From Planctomycetota bacterium (GTDB lineage Bacteria > Planctomycetota > UBA8108 > JACQVS01), in contig JANQLS010000198.1 of assembly GCA_028280485.1 (NCBI GenBank), positions 60,510 through 124,509 on the forward strand: a stretch of 64,000 nt of DNA. Direction: 5' to 3'. This document shows positions 49,270 through 57,741 of this stretch, in pieces. The notes beneath the pieces are model-generated. The model did not search any database. It saw only the letters and a list, made by a program, of their open reading frames with translations, and was not told the DNA's origin. Made by a program: the position numbers and the translations under genes. The stretch's first letter is position 1; each line of letters begins with the position of its first letter.

Positions 49270-50667
49270 TCAGCTGAACAAGGGTCGAATCGGTTGAGTA
49301 TTATCGATCAGATCAAATATTTCACGGGGCAGGCCGGGAACTAAGCGAAGTTCTCCGACATCAAAGAGGGAATGGAGCACGGTGGCGACTAAGTTTTTGA
49401 TCGTCACGGGGTCGCTCGCCGGCTCACCGACGTCTGGACTGGACCGCCCGATGATTTGACCGCGCGTTAAGCCTCCGCCGTAGATCATAAGAGGGGCTAA
49501 ACGTCCCCAGTGGTCACGCCCGCCTCGTTTATTCACTTTGGGATTTCTTCCCATTTCACCACAAGCGATCAGAAGGATCTTATCGCTGAGACCGCGAGCT
49601 TCAACGTCTTCAATAAAAGTTGAAACGGCATGATCAAAAGGTAGGCCACAGTAGCGCATGCCTTCATCGATTGTGGCGTTGTTTTTATCTGCATGCATAT
49701 CCCAAACGAAGTTCGTAGTAACGGTGATAAATCCGCAACCCGCTTCGCACAGTCTTCGGGCTAAGAGCATCAACTTGCCTAAGGACTGGCCGTGATCCTT
49801 GTAGTTTTTATGGTTGTTCCACTTTTTATCGATCTTTTTGGGGTCTACCAAGCGGCTGGTATCGTAACGTTCAACGATTTTAGGATCTTCGCCCGAGAGA
49901 TCGAAGGCTTTGGAGCCTTCACCTAAAAGCAAGCTGTAAGCCTGTTCTCGGAAAATAGACATGCCATCGATGGCGCTGACCTTTTCGAGGTCTCGCTTCA
50001 ATCCATCTAAGCTAGTGAGTAATTGTTTTCGGTCGGCTAAGCGATCTCTTGAAATATTGAGACGCATGTTACTTTGAAGTTCATTCCCTGAGCCGGGAAC
50101 GAAGGGACTGTTAGCTGAACCGAAGGGACCGGTCGCTTCAAACTTTCCGAAGTTTCGATTCGCCGGTTGAGTGTCAGGACAAACGGCCCTCGGGAAGAGA
50201 TTGACATTAGTGGGGATGCCACTGTCTTTTCTTGTCGAACCCGCAACTCGAGAATAAATGGAGCCCATGTTGGCTCCGAAGGTGTGTGGGCTCACTACGG
50301 GTTTTATATCGTGGTTACCGTTACCGGTGGTAAACGATCGAACAACATTGGTTAAGTGGGCGAGCTTGGCGAGTTTCGTGAGTGAGGATCCGTAAGTGAC
50401 TCCTGTGAGTGAAGTGGGGATTTCACCTGTCACACTTCGAACGCCACTGGGGGCTGTCATTTTAGGATCGAACGTTTCGGCTTGAGGGGGGCCGCCGTGC
50501 ATAAAAAGTAAAACGACGGATCGATCTTTGAAGACTGGGTTCGAAAGTGCCGATGCTTCTCTTATCTTTAAGAGGCTGGGAAGGCTTAATCCCAATCCTC
50601 CCATCGCTAAGCTTCCGACTTGCAGGAAATCTCTACGACTGTGTTCGTGGTCAAAGATTCGCAACAT
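49270..50667 (-). CDS. Tat-exported DUF1501 protein (1)
   Basis: The twin-arginine signal is SRRDFLQVGSLAMGGLGLSL (RR at 11-12). The DUF1501 (alkaline-phosphatase-superfamily-like) body includes VVLLFMHGGPPQAETFDPK, the glycine-rich GSIYSRVAG, and the C-terminal IACGEMGRNPKVNKRGGRDH with WGRLAPLMIYGGGLTRGQIIG. DUF1501 proteins are abundant in Planctomycetota, usually beside DUF1549/DUF1553 cytochrome-type proteins; that partner is absent here. Function is unknown and hydrolase activity is only suggested by fold. At 465 residues it is normal. Confidence 0.92.
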   Translation of the reverse strand: MLRIFDHEHSRRDFLQVGSLAMGGLGLSLPSLLKIREASALSNPVFKDRSVVLLFMHGGPPQAETFDPKMTAPSGVRSVTGEIPTSLTGVTYGSSLTKLAKLAHLTNVVRSFTTGNGNHDIKPVVSPHTFGANMGSIYSRVAGSTRKDSGIPTNVNLFPRAVCPDTQPANRNFGKFEATGPFGSANSPFVPGSGNELQSNMRLNISRDRLADRKQLLTSLDGLKRDLEKVSAIDGMSIFREQAYSLLLGEGSKAFDLSGEDPKIVERYDTSRLVDPKKIDKKWNNHKNYKDHGQSLGKLMLLARRLCEAGCGFITVTTNFVWDMHADKNNATIDEGMRYCGLPFDHAVSTFIEDVEARGLSDKILLIACGEMGRNPKVNKRGGRDHWGRLAPLMIYGGGLTRGQIIGRSSPDVGEPASDPVTIKNLVATVLHSLFDVGELRLVPGLPREIFDLIDNTQPIRPLFS

Positions 50668-51061
50668 GGCTCACCGAACCTGATTGGATTTAGGATTAAA
50701 TTGAAGCATAAATAATGATTTAGCTTATTCGCCCCAAATTGTAACTGGATTTGAATTTGTTGGGGTAGGCAATTTCGGTAGAATTTTCAGTAGTAGGCTC
50801 GCTCCGCGAGTCGTGTCGAAGCGAAAAGGTGACTTTGATGAGATTGAGCTTGAATAATATTTAAGTTTCACTGATCTCATTAGCCTACTTTATCTTTGCA
50901 TCAATAATTTAAATCTACTCTGAACCTCATCCTGATCCTGAGTGAGATAGACTCACTCTCTCTTAAAACTTATCAACCCATTAATACCGACTTGCTCTGC
51001 ACGACTCGCGGAGCGAGCCTACTACTACGGCACACGGCGTGTGCCTACTACCCTGAGGAAC
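50668..51061. other. 394-bp divergent intergenic region with family B element
   Basis: Most of this gap is family B element 3 (50789-51051). It lies between two Tat-protein genes transcribed apart, so the promoter of the plus-strand gene must lie in or before the repeat. Confidence 0.6.
50789..51051. repeat. Family B element 3 with an extra variant hairpin
   Basis: The left end at 50789-50826 is AGTAGTAGGCTCGCTCCGCG AGTCGTG. The right end at 51001-51028 is the reverse complement of GTAGTAGTAGGCTCGCTCCG CGAGTCGT. A second, variant hairpin GGCACACGGCGTGTGCC with the same CTACTAC end follows at 51027-51051. It keeps the GTAGTAGG end but changes the stem. It ends 11 bp before the start of the next gene. 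Confidence 0.9.
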
Positions 51062-52351
51062 ATGGCTATGAAAAAGGTAAGTCGTAGATCCTTTATCGGT
51101 ACCTCCAGCGCATTGATTGGCGCGGCTTCGATGGGTATCGCCGGTGAATCCCCGAATGAAAAAGTCAACGTTGCGGTCTTGGGAGGGGGAAGAGGCCGAA
51201 ACCTCGCAAGTCATTTTTCAAGCTTGCCGCATAGCCAAGTCATCGCTGTATGTGATCCAGATCCCGGTCGAGCAAATCGATTAAGTTCAGATGTGGAGCG
51301 ACGTACTAAGCGACGCCCCTTAGATATTTCTGACTTTAGAAAAGTGCTCGATCGAAAAGATGTCGATGCGATCGTCGTGGCCACGCCCGATCACTGGCAC
51401 GCTCCCGCTACGATCTTAGGTTGCTTAGCCGGGAAAGATGTTTACGTTGAGAAGCCCGCTTCCCACAACATCGTCGAAGGTCGGTTAGCCGTTAAAGCGG
51501 CTCGGAAATACAAAAGAATTGTTCAGCACGGAACGCAACTGCGATCTCGACCGCACTATCGAGAAGCCTGGAAGCTCATCAAGGACGGAGCGATCGGTAA
51601 AGTCATGATGGTTAAAGCCATCAATAATCAACGTCGTGGGCGCATGGAGCATCGTCCCGACGAAGAAACTCCTAAGGGAGTGAATTACGATCTCTGGTTG
51701 GGCCCGGCGAAGAATCGAAAATTCAACCGCAACCATTTCCATTACGGTTGGCATTGGCTTTGGGAGTACGGCACGGGAGATCTCGGGAATGATGGGGTGC
51801 ATCAAGTCGATCTCGGTCGTTGGGCTTTAGGTTTAGGAGCGCCCAAGGCGGTTTCTTGTAGTGGTGCGAAGTTGGGATCCAAAGGAGACGCGCAAGAAAC
51901 TCCCGACACTATGAATATCACCTGGGAGTACGATGACTTGCTCTACGTTTTCGAACAACGCGATTTCACTCCCTATCGCATGCAAGGGCATCGTTTTGAC
52001 AATGACAACATCTTCTTTGGGGATCAAGGCTACTTGATGATCGATCGCTTAGGTTATCGAGTCTTTAGAGGTAACAAGCCTGGCCCCAGTGCTAATGTTG
52101 GTGCTGCTGATGATGGGGCTCACTACCGTAATTTCATCGATTGCGTCAAAAGTCGAAAACAAGATGAGCTCGTCGCCGAAATCGAAGATGGGCATATTTC
52201 AGCTCTTTTGTGTCACCTCGGAAACATTTCTTATCGAACCGGTAAGCGTTTAGAGTTCGATGCGAAAACTGAAACGTTTACAAACGACAAGGAAGCGAAT
52301 CAGTTGTTGGGGCGGGAGTATCGGAAGGGGTATGAGTTGCCGGAGGTTTAG
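51062..52351 (+). CDS. Tat-exported Gfo/Idh/MocA-family oxidoreductase (2)
   Basis: ATG 51062 (GAGG four bases upstream) or ATG 51068 is the start; a GTG at 51041 lies inside the repeat and is rejected. The Tat signal is SRRSFIGTSSALIGAASMGI (RR at 8-9). The NAD fold has VAVLGGGRGRNLA and CDPDPGRANRL. VVATPDHWHAPATI and YVEKPASHNIVEG (E130-K131) are diagnostic. WLWEYGTGDLGNDGVHQVDL is the family substrate helix. At 429 residues it belongs to the large planctomycete subgroup. The substrate is unknown. Convergent with the HEAT-repeat gene, overlapping it by four bases. Confidence 0.92.
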   Translation: MAMKKVSRRSFIGTSSALIGAASMGIAGESPNEKVNVAVLGGGRGRNLASHFSSLPHSQVIAVCDPDPGRANRLSSDVERRTKRRPLDISDFRKVLDRKDVDAIVVATPDHWHAPATILGCLAGKDVYVEKPASHNIVEGRLAVKAARKYKRIVQHGTQLRSRPHYREAWKLIKDGAIGKVMMVKAINNQRRGRMEHRPDEETPKGVNYDLWLGPAKNRKFNRNHFHYGWHWLWEYGTGDLGNDGVHQVDLGRWALGLGAPKAVSCSGAKLGSKGDAQETPDTMNITWEYDDLLYVFEQRDFTPYRMQGHRFDNDNIFFGDQGYLMIDRLGYRVFRGNKPGPSANVGAADDGAHYRNFIDCVKSRKQDELVAEIEDGHISALLCHLGNISYRTGKRLEFDAKTETFTNDKEANQLLGREYRKGYELPEV

Positions 52352-53625
52352 TTGAAGATGTCGTCTGGGATTTCAGTGTCATCTAACTTCACGCCAAGTT
52401 CTATAAGGGTTTCATAAGCAAATTGTTTGACCCTTCCGGAATTACAACCTAATAGGTTTTTGATGGCGGGTATAGCAGGGCTTGAGTAGCGAGTAAAATA
52501 TCTCAATACTTTCAATGCTTCAATTTGTTCTTCCGTACCTGAGTCCGCTTCAAGAATCTCAATGATGACGCCAAGCCATTTTTGTTTTGAAATACCAATA
52601 GTTTGTATGGTTTTAGCTATTGTTATCCGGGTTTGAGCAGTGGGGTTTTCACGATAGATTCTCATGATCAATTGTTCGATATCAGGAGAATCCTTCGCGA
52701 AGTATCCGAACATCTCTATGAGATCTAATTTAATTTCTAAGTTAGAATTCTTAAGGTGATCTTTAACTAATTGAGTGACTTCCGGATTTGTTCTATAAAT
52801 TCTCAACAGTAATGATAAAGAGTTTCTTCTGATCGCTTTTGTTCCATTTAACCCTTTTTCTAAGATGGGGAGGGCTATTTTTCCATCGGAATCGAATTTA
52901 AACATATAGTCTCGTGCGAGTACTCGATTCTCTTGTTCAGGGTCAATTAATAGATTCAACATCTTCAACTTTACTTCTTCTTGATTGAATTTAGATAGTT
53001 TTGTAAGGAAAGCTGCTTGGTAGCGGACATTTTTTTCTTTATGTGAAAGCAGCTGCGCTATATGAGGAATGGCCTTCTCTTTTAACAATAAAAGATGGTA
53101 CGAAGTGTAGTGAAGCGAATATTGAGGCCTGAACTGAAAGGCATAGACACTTCTCGTTCGTCTGCCAAATGTGGTAAAGAAATGCTTCGGGTTGGATTTT
53201 GCCAATAGATTTGAAATGATGTTCGGATTTAATTGAGAGTCAATCTTGGACAATCTCTCTATCAACTTGAATGGCCAGACTTCATCCTGGTAGTGGAATA
53301 CCCTAAATGACACGTTAAAACCGACATTATAATCTCTATTGTTTTTATCCACGAAAATGGGTGGATTTGCTTTTTCATCAGTTCGTAATTTTAAATTTGG
53401 CTTCCACTGAGCGATCTGTTGAATATACCAATTTTTAATTACTTTTTTCTGCAGGCCTCCCTCACCCTCTAATTTAATGGCGTAATCCAGTTGCTCTTGG
53501 CCTTCCCTTTGATTTAACTGATAATTGTACCAGGCTGTGAGAAGTTCTCCCCTTCCCAAAAAGGGAATGAGGATAAAGGTGATGGGGATCAAGAGGAGAA
53601 TTGCTTTTTTAGTTTTCTTTTTCAT
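52348..53625 (-). CDS. HEAT-repeat protein with N-terminal TM anchor (paralogue 1)
   Basis: The 425-residue protein has a Lys-rich N-terminus and one hydrophobic anchor (ILLLIPITFILIPFLG), then GRGELLTAWYNYQL and an amphipathic helical region. From about residue 190 there are HEAT/ARM-like repeats (AIPHIAQLLSHKEKNVRYQA, LNLLIDPEQENRVLARDYM, LEKGLNGTKAIRRNSLSLLL, PAIPAIKNLLGCNSGRVKQF). It shares 'GR.ELL..WY.YQL', 'LHYTSYHL..LKEK' and the repeat layout with the genes at 53641 and 55195. Likely a membrane-anchored scaffold facing the periplasm or cytoplasm. Function unknown. Confidence 0.8.
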   Translation of the reverse strand: MKKKTKKAILLLIPITFILIPFLGRGELLTAWYNYQLNQREGQEQLDYAIKLEGEGGLQKKVIKNWYIQQIAQWKPNLKLRTDEKANPPIFVDKNNRDYNVGFNVSFRVFHYQDEVWPFKLIERLSKIDSQLNPNIISNLLAKSNPKHFFTTFGRRTRSVYAFQFRPQYSLHYTSYHLLLLKEKAIPHIAQLLSHKEKNVRYQAAFLTKLSKFNQEEVKLKMLNLLIDPEQENRVLARDYMFKFDSDGKIALPILEKGLNGTKAIRRNSLSLLLRIYRTNPEVTQLVKDHLKNSNLEIKLDLIEMFGYFAKDSPDIEQLIMRIYRENPTAQTRITIAKTIQTIGISKQKWLGVIIEILEADSGTEEQIEALKVLRYFTRYSSPAIPAIKNLLGCNSGRVKQFAYETLIELGVKLDDTEIPDDIFN

Positions 53626-53640
53626 ACCACAACTTAGTTT

Positions 53641-54903
53641 TCATAGATCCGATGATTCTTGGGTCTTAAAAATACTGAACGCGATCTTCGCTTCCTTTCG
53701 TACTTTTTCCGATGGATCCTCTAAGGCTTTCTTTATGGCAGCCATGCCAATTTTTGAATGATAGGCCCTCTTCTTCAAGGCAATAACAGAATTTAGTCGG
53801 ACGTCTTCATCGGAGTCATTAATTATCGCGTTGGCTAATGCGTGAGCTGATACTGACTGAAATTGCAGTTGAGTTTGAATGGCATTCACAACCACCTTTC
53901 TTACTTCTGATGATGGATCATCTTTAAGTAATTTGATAAGAGCATTTTCTAAATATTGGTATTGTTTAGAATTGAACATTCGCTTGCTCGCGCTCAGATC
54001 GTTTAGTATTCCCTGCTTTGCGGGGAAGTTGGAACTCGTTAATTTTTCAGAAATGATTCTTATTGCCTTCGGTGAATCCCAAGAAAACCAAAGTAAAGCG
54101 AGGCCGCAGCTTTGGCTGATTTCGAGCTCTTCATTTAATCCTTTCTCTAAAATTGGAATTCCAATTTTTCCGGAAGGATCATTTTTAATCATGATCAAAA
54201 ATGCATGGTATCGAATATCAGATTTCGAGTTGGTCAGATGATTTAAAATAGATTTTTTGTGTCTTTCGTCTTCGATATTTAGTTGGTGCAGTGCAGTGAA
54301 AGCCTGAGATCGAATGAATTCATCTTGATGGATAAGTAATTCTATTAATATCGGGATTGCAGGCTTACGTAATTGATATAAATAATGGCTTGTATAGTGA
54401 AGGTAATGTAGATTGGATTTATATTTAAATCGCCTTGAATATTTTGGGAGTAAATTGGGCTTTGATAATTTTAGTAAATTTGCAATTGTTTTTGGCTCTA
54501 CATCGATACCTAACTCCAATAAACGGGAACTAAAGTAAACGGGGCGGCTTTCATCCTGGTAGAAGAATCTGATAATCTGAGTTTCTTTACTATCAAGATC
54601 CAATAGAGATTCATCGGGCGCGACAATTTTTTCGTGAGTTCTATTTTTAAGCTTCGTTGGATTGGGTTCCCAATGGGCTAGCTGTTTTTTATACCAATCT
54701 ATTATGAAGGCTCTTGTAAACTCACTTTGAGTTTCTAATTGAATCGCTAACGCTTTTTGATCTAAATCGCTTAATCGACTTAATTGGAATGAATACCAAT
54801 AGTTTAAAAGTTCTGTTCTGCCCGAATAGATAATGAAGATTAAACAGGCAGGGAAAATGCAGAAGATGAAGAGTTTTCTTTTTTTGTTTCTCATGTTTCC
54901 CAT
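53641..54903 (-). CDS. HEAT-repeat protein with N-terminal TM anchor (paralogue 2)
   Basis: The 420-residue product has the anchor LFIFCIFPACLIFIIYSG, then GRTELLNYWYSFQL, IDWYKKQLAHWEPNP and LHYTSHYLYQLRKPAIPILI. HEAT-like repeats follow: ELLIHQDEFIRSQAFTALHQ, ILNHLTNSKSDIRYHAFLIM, LLKDDPSSEVRKVVVNAIQT, IINDSDEDVRLNSVIALKKR, ALEDPSEKVRKEAKIAF. It starts at ATG 54903 (or ATG 54894). Only 15 bp separate its stop from the start of paralogue 1, so those two are co-transcribed. This is the most AT-rich of the three. Confidence 0.8.
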   Translation of the reverse strand: MGNMRNKKRKLFIFCIFPACLIFIIYSGRTELLNYWYSFQLSRLSDLDQKALAIQLETQSEFTRAFIIDWYKKQLAHWEPNPTKLKNRTHEKIVAPDESLLDLDSKETQIIRFFYQDESRPVYFSSRLLELGIDVEPKTIANLLKLSKPNLLPKYSRRFKYKSNLHYLHYTSHYLYQLRKPAIPILIELLIHQDEFIRSQAFTALHQLNIEDERHKKSILNHLTNSKSDIRYHAFLIMIKNDPSGKIGIPILEKGLNEELEISQSCGLALLWFSWDSPKAIRIISEKLTSSNFPAKQGILNDLSASKRMFNSKQYQYLENALIKLLKDDPSSEVRKVVVNAIQTQLQFQSVSAHALANAIINDSDEDVRLNSVIALKKRAYHSKIGMAAIKKALEDPSEKVRKEAKIAFSIFKTQESSDL

Positions 54904-55012
54904 AAGTTAATCGGTGTTGAGTGGCATGAGAAATCTTTTTTATGACGAAGGTTTAATAATGTTTGAAAAGCAGCCATCTACATAGGGAATTATGAACGAT
55001 TGAATTGTCATT

Positions 55013-55160
55013 AATTAGCCCGAAGCGCTAGCGAGGGGAAAATACATGAGTAGGATTTGTTGTTTTCGCAATTAGGTACGCCCCAAAAAATTCCAGCTAA
55101 CTAAATGAATTTTAAAAACGAATGGTGGCTTTTAACCCTCGCTAGCGCTTCGGGCTAGTT
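55013..55160. repeat. Family A copy 3
   Basis: Arm AATTAGCCCGAAGCGCTAGC GAGGG (55013-55037) and its reverse complement CCCTCGCTAGCGCTTCGGGC TAGTT (55136-55160) flank 98 bp of unrelated DNA, between two HEAT-repeat genes. It separates paralogue 3 from paralogues 2 and 1. Confidence 0.92.
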
Positions 55161-55194
55161 AAGTTTCCCCTTTTTATTTTATATGCGCAACATT

Positions 55195-56454
55195 TTACGA
55201 ATCCACCGACTCACCCAACGCCACCAACGCATACTTGGCGAATCGCCTGACTAATTCATATTCATCGTTCAAGGCTTTGCGGAGGGAAGGAACCGCGGGT
55301 TTTGAATCAGGGGCCAAGTCTCTTAAGGCGAGAACCACCCCATGGCGGACAGAGCGATCCTTATCTGTTTCTAAGGCATGACAGAGAGCTTGAATGACTT
55401 CAGGTGAAGTTAAAGACAACTTTCGAATGGCATAAGTCGAAAACGTTCGAAGGAGGTCTTTGGGCTCTTCCTTGAGGGTCTTGATTAAAGCTTGCTCTGT
55501 CTTAGGAACTGCGCCAACCGCTTTTCCCTGGGAACCTAAATATTGCAGGACGATCTGTTTGGCAGTGAAATCGGAACTCAACAAAGCCTTGCCTAAAACT
55601 CGGTCCGCTTTCTCATTTTTACCTAGGAGTTTTAGAAGATTTAATCCACAGTCTCGGCTAACTTTGAGCTCCTTTTTGATTCCTTCCTCTAAGGTTGGCA
55701 TCGCTAACTCACCATTAGGGTCGTGCCTTAACAGAAAGCCATGCGCTGCATTTCTGATGTTCCGGTCGGGATCTGCTAAAAGTTTAAGCACCGCAATTTT
55801 ATCTTCCTTGTGCGTCACCGTCATGTGTTTCAAAGCATAGAGGGCTTGGAAGCGAAGGTTTTTACTTTCATGGGGAAGGAGCTCAACTAAACCGGGTACG
55901 GACTTTTCTTTCAACTTGATCAAGTGGTAAGAAGTGTAATGAAGAGAGAGCATCGTCGAGGGTGGATTGACTCGGCCGAGGCTCATAGTTAATCCATATT
56001 TTGATAAGGGAAGAATGGGTTCAGAATCTTCTAAGAGCTTCAAGATGAGTTCGGGGGGACAATCCGCTTCGAGGGCAATTAGGCGAGAACTCCAATGAGC
56101 TGGTGACTTTTCGTCGGGGTAATAGAAAGCCGTAAGTTGGCGTTTTTGATTTTCGATAACTACGACTTCCTTGTGAGGAATCGTGGCCTCCTTACGGTCT
56201 CTCTTCTTTTTAACCTCGGGGTCGATTTTCCAATTATTTAATTGTTCTATATACCAGCTCGTAATGATGCGACGGGAGAGCTCACCTTTTTCTTCGAGTT
56301 CTAAGGCGTAGTCGATTTGCTCTTGACCTTCCAATTGTTTTAGTTGGTAGGTGTACCAAGTGGATAAGAGTTCTTCTCTGCCTAAAAAAAGAATCAGAAT
56401 GAGGCAGAGGGGAAAACCGATGAAAAGGATGTATTTTAACTTCTTCTTACTCAT
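55195..56454 (-). CDS. HEAT-repeat protein with N-terminal TM anchor (paralogue 3)
   Basis: ATG 56454 gives MSKKKLKYILFIGFPLCLIL, a positive n-region plus TM anchor matching the other two; the longer frame from 56574 lacks that layout. Then come GREELLSTWYTYQL, EQIDYALELEEKGELSRRII and SWYIEQLNNW. The HEAT region includes VPGLVELLPHESKNLRFQAL, LLADPDRNIRNAAHGFLLRH, LIKTLKEEPKDLLRTFSTYA, ETDKDRSVRHGVVLALRDLA and LNDEYELVRRFAKYALVALG. These are clear PBS-lyase-type HEAT repeats. Of 419 residues. The higher identity to HEAT consensus suggests it is the least diverged copy. Confidence 0.85.
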   Translation of the reverse strand: MSKKKLKYILFIGFPLCLILILFLGREELLSTWYTYQLKQLEGQEQIDYALELEEKGELSRRIITSWYIEQLNNWKIDPEVKKKRDRKEATIPHKEVVVIENQKRQLTAFYYPDEKSPAHWSSRLIALEADCPPELILKLLEDSEPILPLSKYGLTMSLGRVNPPSTMLSLHYTSYHLIKLKEKSVPGLVELLPHESKNLRFQALYALKHMTVTHKEDKIAVLKLLADPDRNIRNAAHGFLLRHDPNGELAMPTLEEGIKKELKVSRDCGLNLLKLLGKNEKADRVLGKALLSSDFTAKQIVLQYLGSQGKAVGAVPKTEQALIKTLKEEPKDLLRTFSTYAIRKLSLTSPEVIQALCHALETDKDRSVRHGVVLALRDLAPDSKPAVPSLRKALNDEYELVRRFAKYALVALGESVDS

Positions 56455-56622
56455 TCGTTGTCCCAATGAGGTTTTTAATTCGTCGACTAAAAAGACCAGT
56501 ATAAAGGATTTCGTTAAAGTCTTCAGGCATGTATTATTAGGCGTTTTAAGTAACAAAGTGTAGGCGGATCTCATTATAGTATCTTAGGGATATCTTTAGA
56601 TTTAAATATTATAGCAAGCGCC

Positions 56623-57741
56623 ATGTACATAGAAACATTTGAGTTAGAACGTAACCAATCTCTCTACGAAAATACGGTTCAATACAATTTAACTGAGAGT
56701 GGACTTCACCCTTTCACCCTTGAAGAGTTGTTATCGTCCGAGCAATTAGAGGAACTATTAAAGCTTCGTTTGGGTTACGGCCAAACTAATGGTGATCCCG
56801 ATCTTCGCGCGCTTTTAGCTTCTTATTACTCTGGTTATGATGCGGACAATATCATCGTGACCAACGGATCTGCTGAAGCTAACTATGTCGGTTTTAAGAG
56901 TCTTTTAGAGCCGGGGGATGAAGTGGTTCTGATGCAGCCTAATTATCAATTGCTCTACGGTTTGACGAAATCACTGGGGTGTGAAGTTAAGCCCATTCAT
57001 TTGAAACGAAATTTGGGTTGGGAATTAGATCTGGAAGAATTAAGGTCAAAGCTGTCTGACAAAACGAAGGTGATTGCTATTTGCAATCCCAACAATCCTA
57101 CGGGAGCGGTCCTAAGTCCATCTCAAATGAAGGTCATTGTCAATCTTGCACGAGAGTTCGATTGTTATCTGTTTTCGGATGAAATTTATATCGGCTCTGA
57201 ACTCAGTGGCGAATTGACGCCTAGCTTTCATGGGAGCTACGAAAAAACCGTCATCGCATCCGGTTTGGCAAAATCGATGGCCTTGCCCGGATTGAGAATC
57301 GGTTGGCTGGCGGGTCCTCGAGAAGTGATCGACACCGCCTGGCATCATCACGACTACACTTCCATCAGCACGGGTATGCTGAGTCAGTACGTTGCTCGAA
57401 TCGCGTTAGCACCCAATAAACGTAACGAAATTTTTGAACGAGGGCGTCAGCATCTTCGAAAAAATCTTCCGATCATTGAAGAGTGGGTTGAGAAGCATTC
57501 CGATGCTTTGAATTTCATACCACCGCAAGCGGGGGGGATGGCTTTCGTCGGCTACAATTTCGATAAAACTTCCGATGAGCTCGTCACTGAATTACGTGAA
57601 AGCAAAAGCGTATTCGTGGTGGCGGGTAGTTGGTTCGGGATGGAAAACTATTTAAGAATTGGTATCGGAGTGGAAACCAAGACATTGAAAGCGGGATTAG
57701 CTCTTATCGATGAATACTTAAGTGAAAACCAAATTAGCTAA
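56623..57741 (+). CDS. Class I/II PLP-dependent aminotransferase
   Basis: The 372-residue protein has LRLGYGQTNGDPDLRALLAS, then IVTNGSAEANYVGFKSLLEP, the AICNPNNPTGAVLS loop and YLFSDEIYIGSEL (PLP Asp/Tyr). The Schiff-base lysine is in ASGLAKSMALPGLRIGWLAG. GSWFGMENYLRIGIG contains the carboxylate-binding Arg. The substrate is not readable from sequence. Divergent from the HEAT gene 3; the convergent DUF1501 gene overlaps its end by eight bases. Confidence 0.92.
   Translation: MYIETFELERNQSLYENTVQYNLTESGLHPFTLEELLSSEQLEELLKLRLGYGQTNGDPDLRALLASYYSGYDADNIIVTNGSAEANYVGFKSLLEPGDEVVLMQPNYQLLYGLTKSLGCEVKPIHLKRNLGWELDLEELRSKLSDKTKVIAICNPNNPTGAVLSPSQMKVIVNLAREFDCYLFSDEIYIGSELSGELTPSFHGSYEKTVIASGLAKSMALPGLRIGWLAGPREVIDTAWHHHDYTSISTGMLSQYVARIALAPNKRNEIFERGRQHLRKNLPIIEEWVEKHSDALNFIPPQAGGMAFVGYNFDKTSDELVTELRESKSVFVVAGSWFGMENYLRIGIGVETKTLKAGLALIDEYLSENQIS

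Noticed and set aside
51041..51061. GTG start of Gfo/Idh/MocA (2) inside the family B repeat
   Set aside because: ATG 51062 is preceded by GAGG and gives a normal Tat signal.
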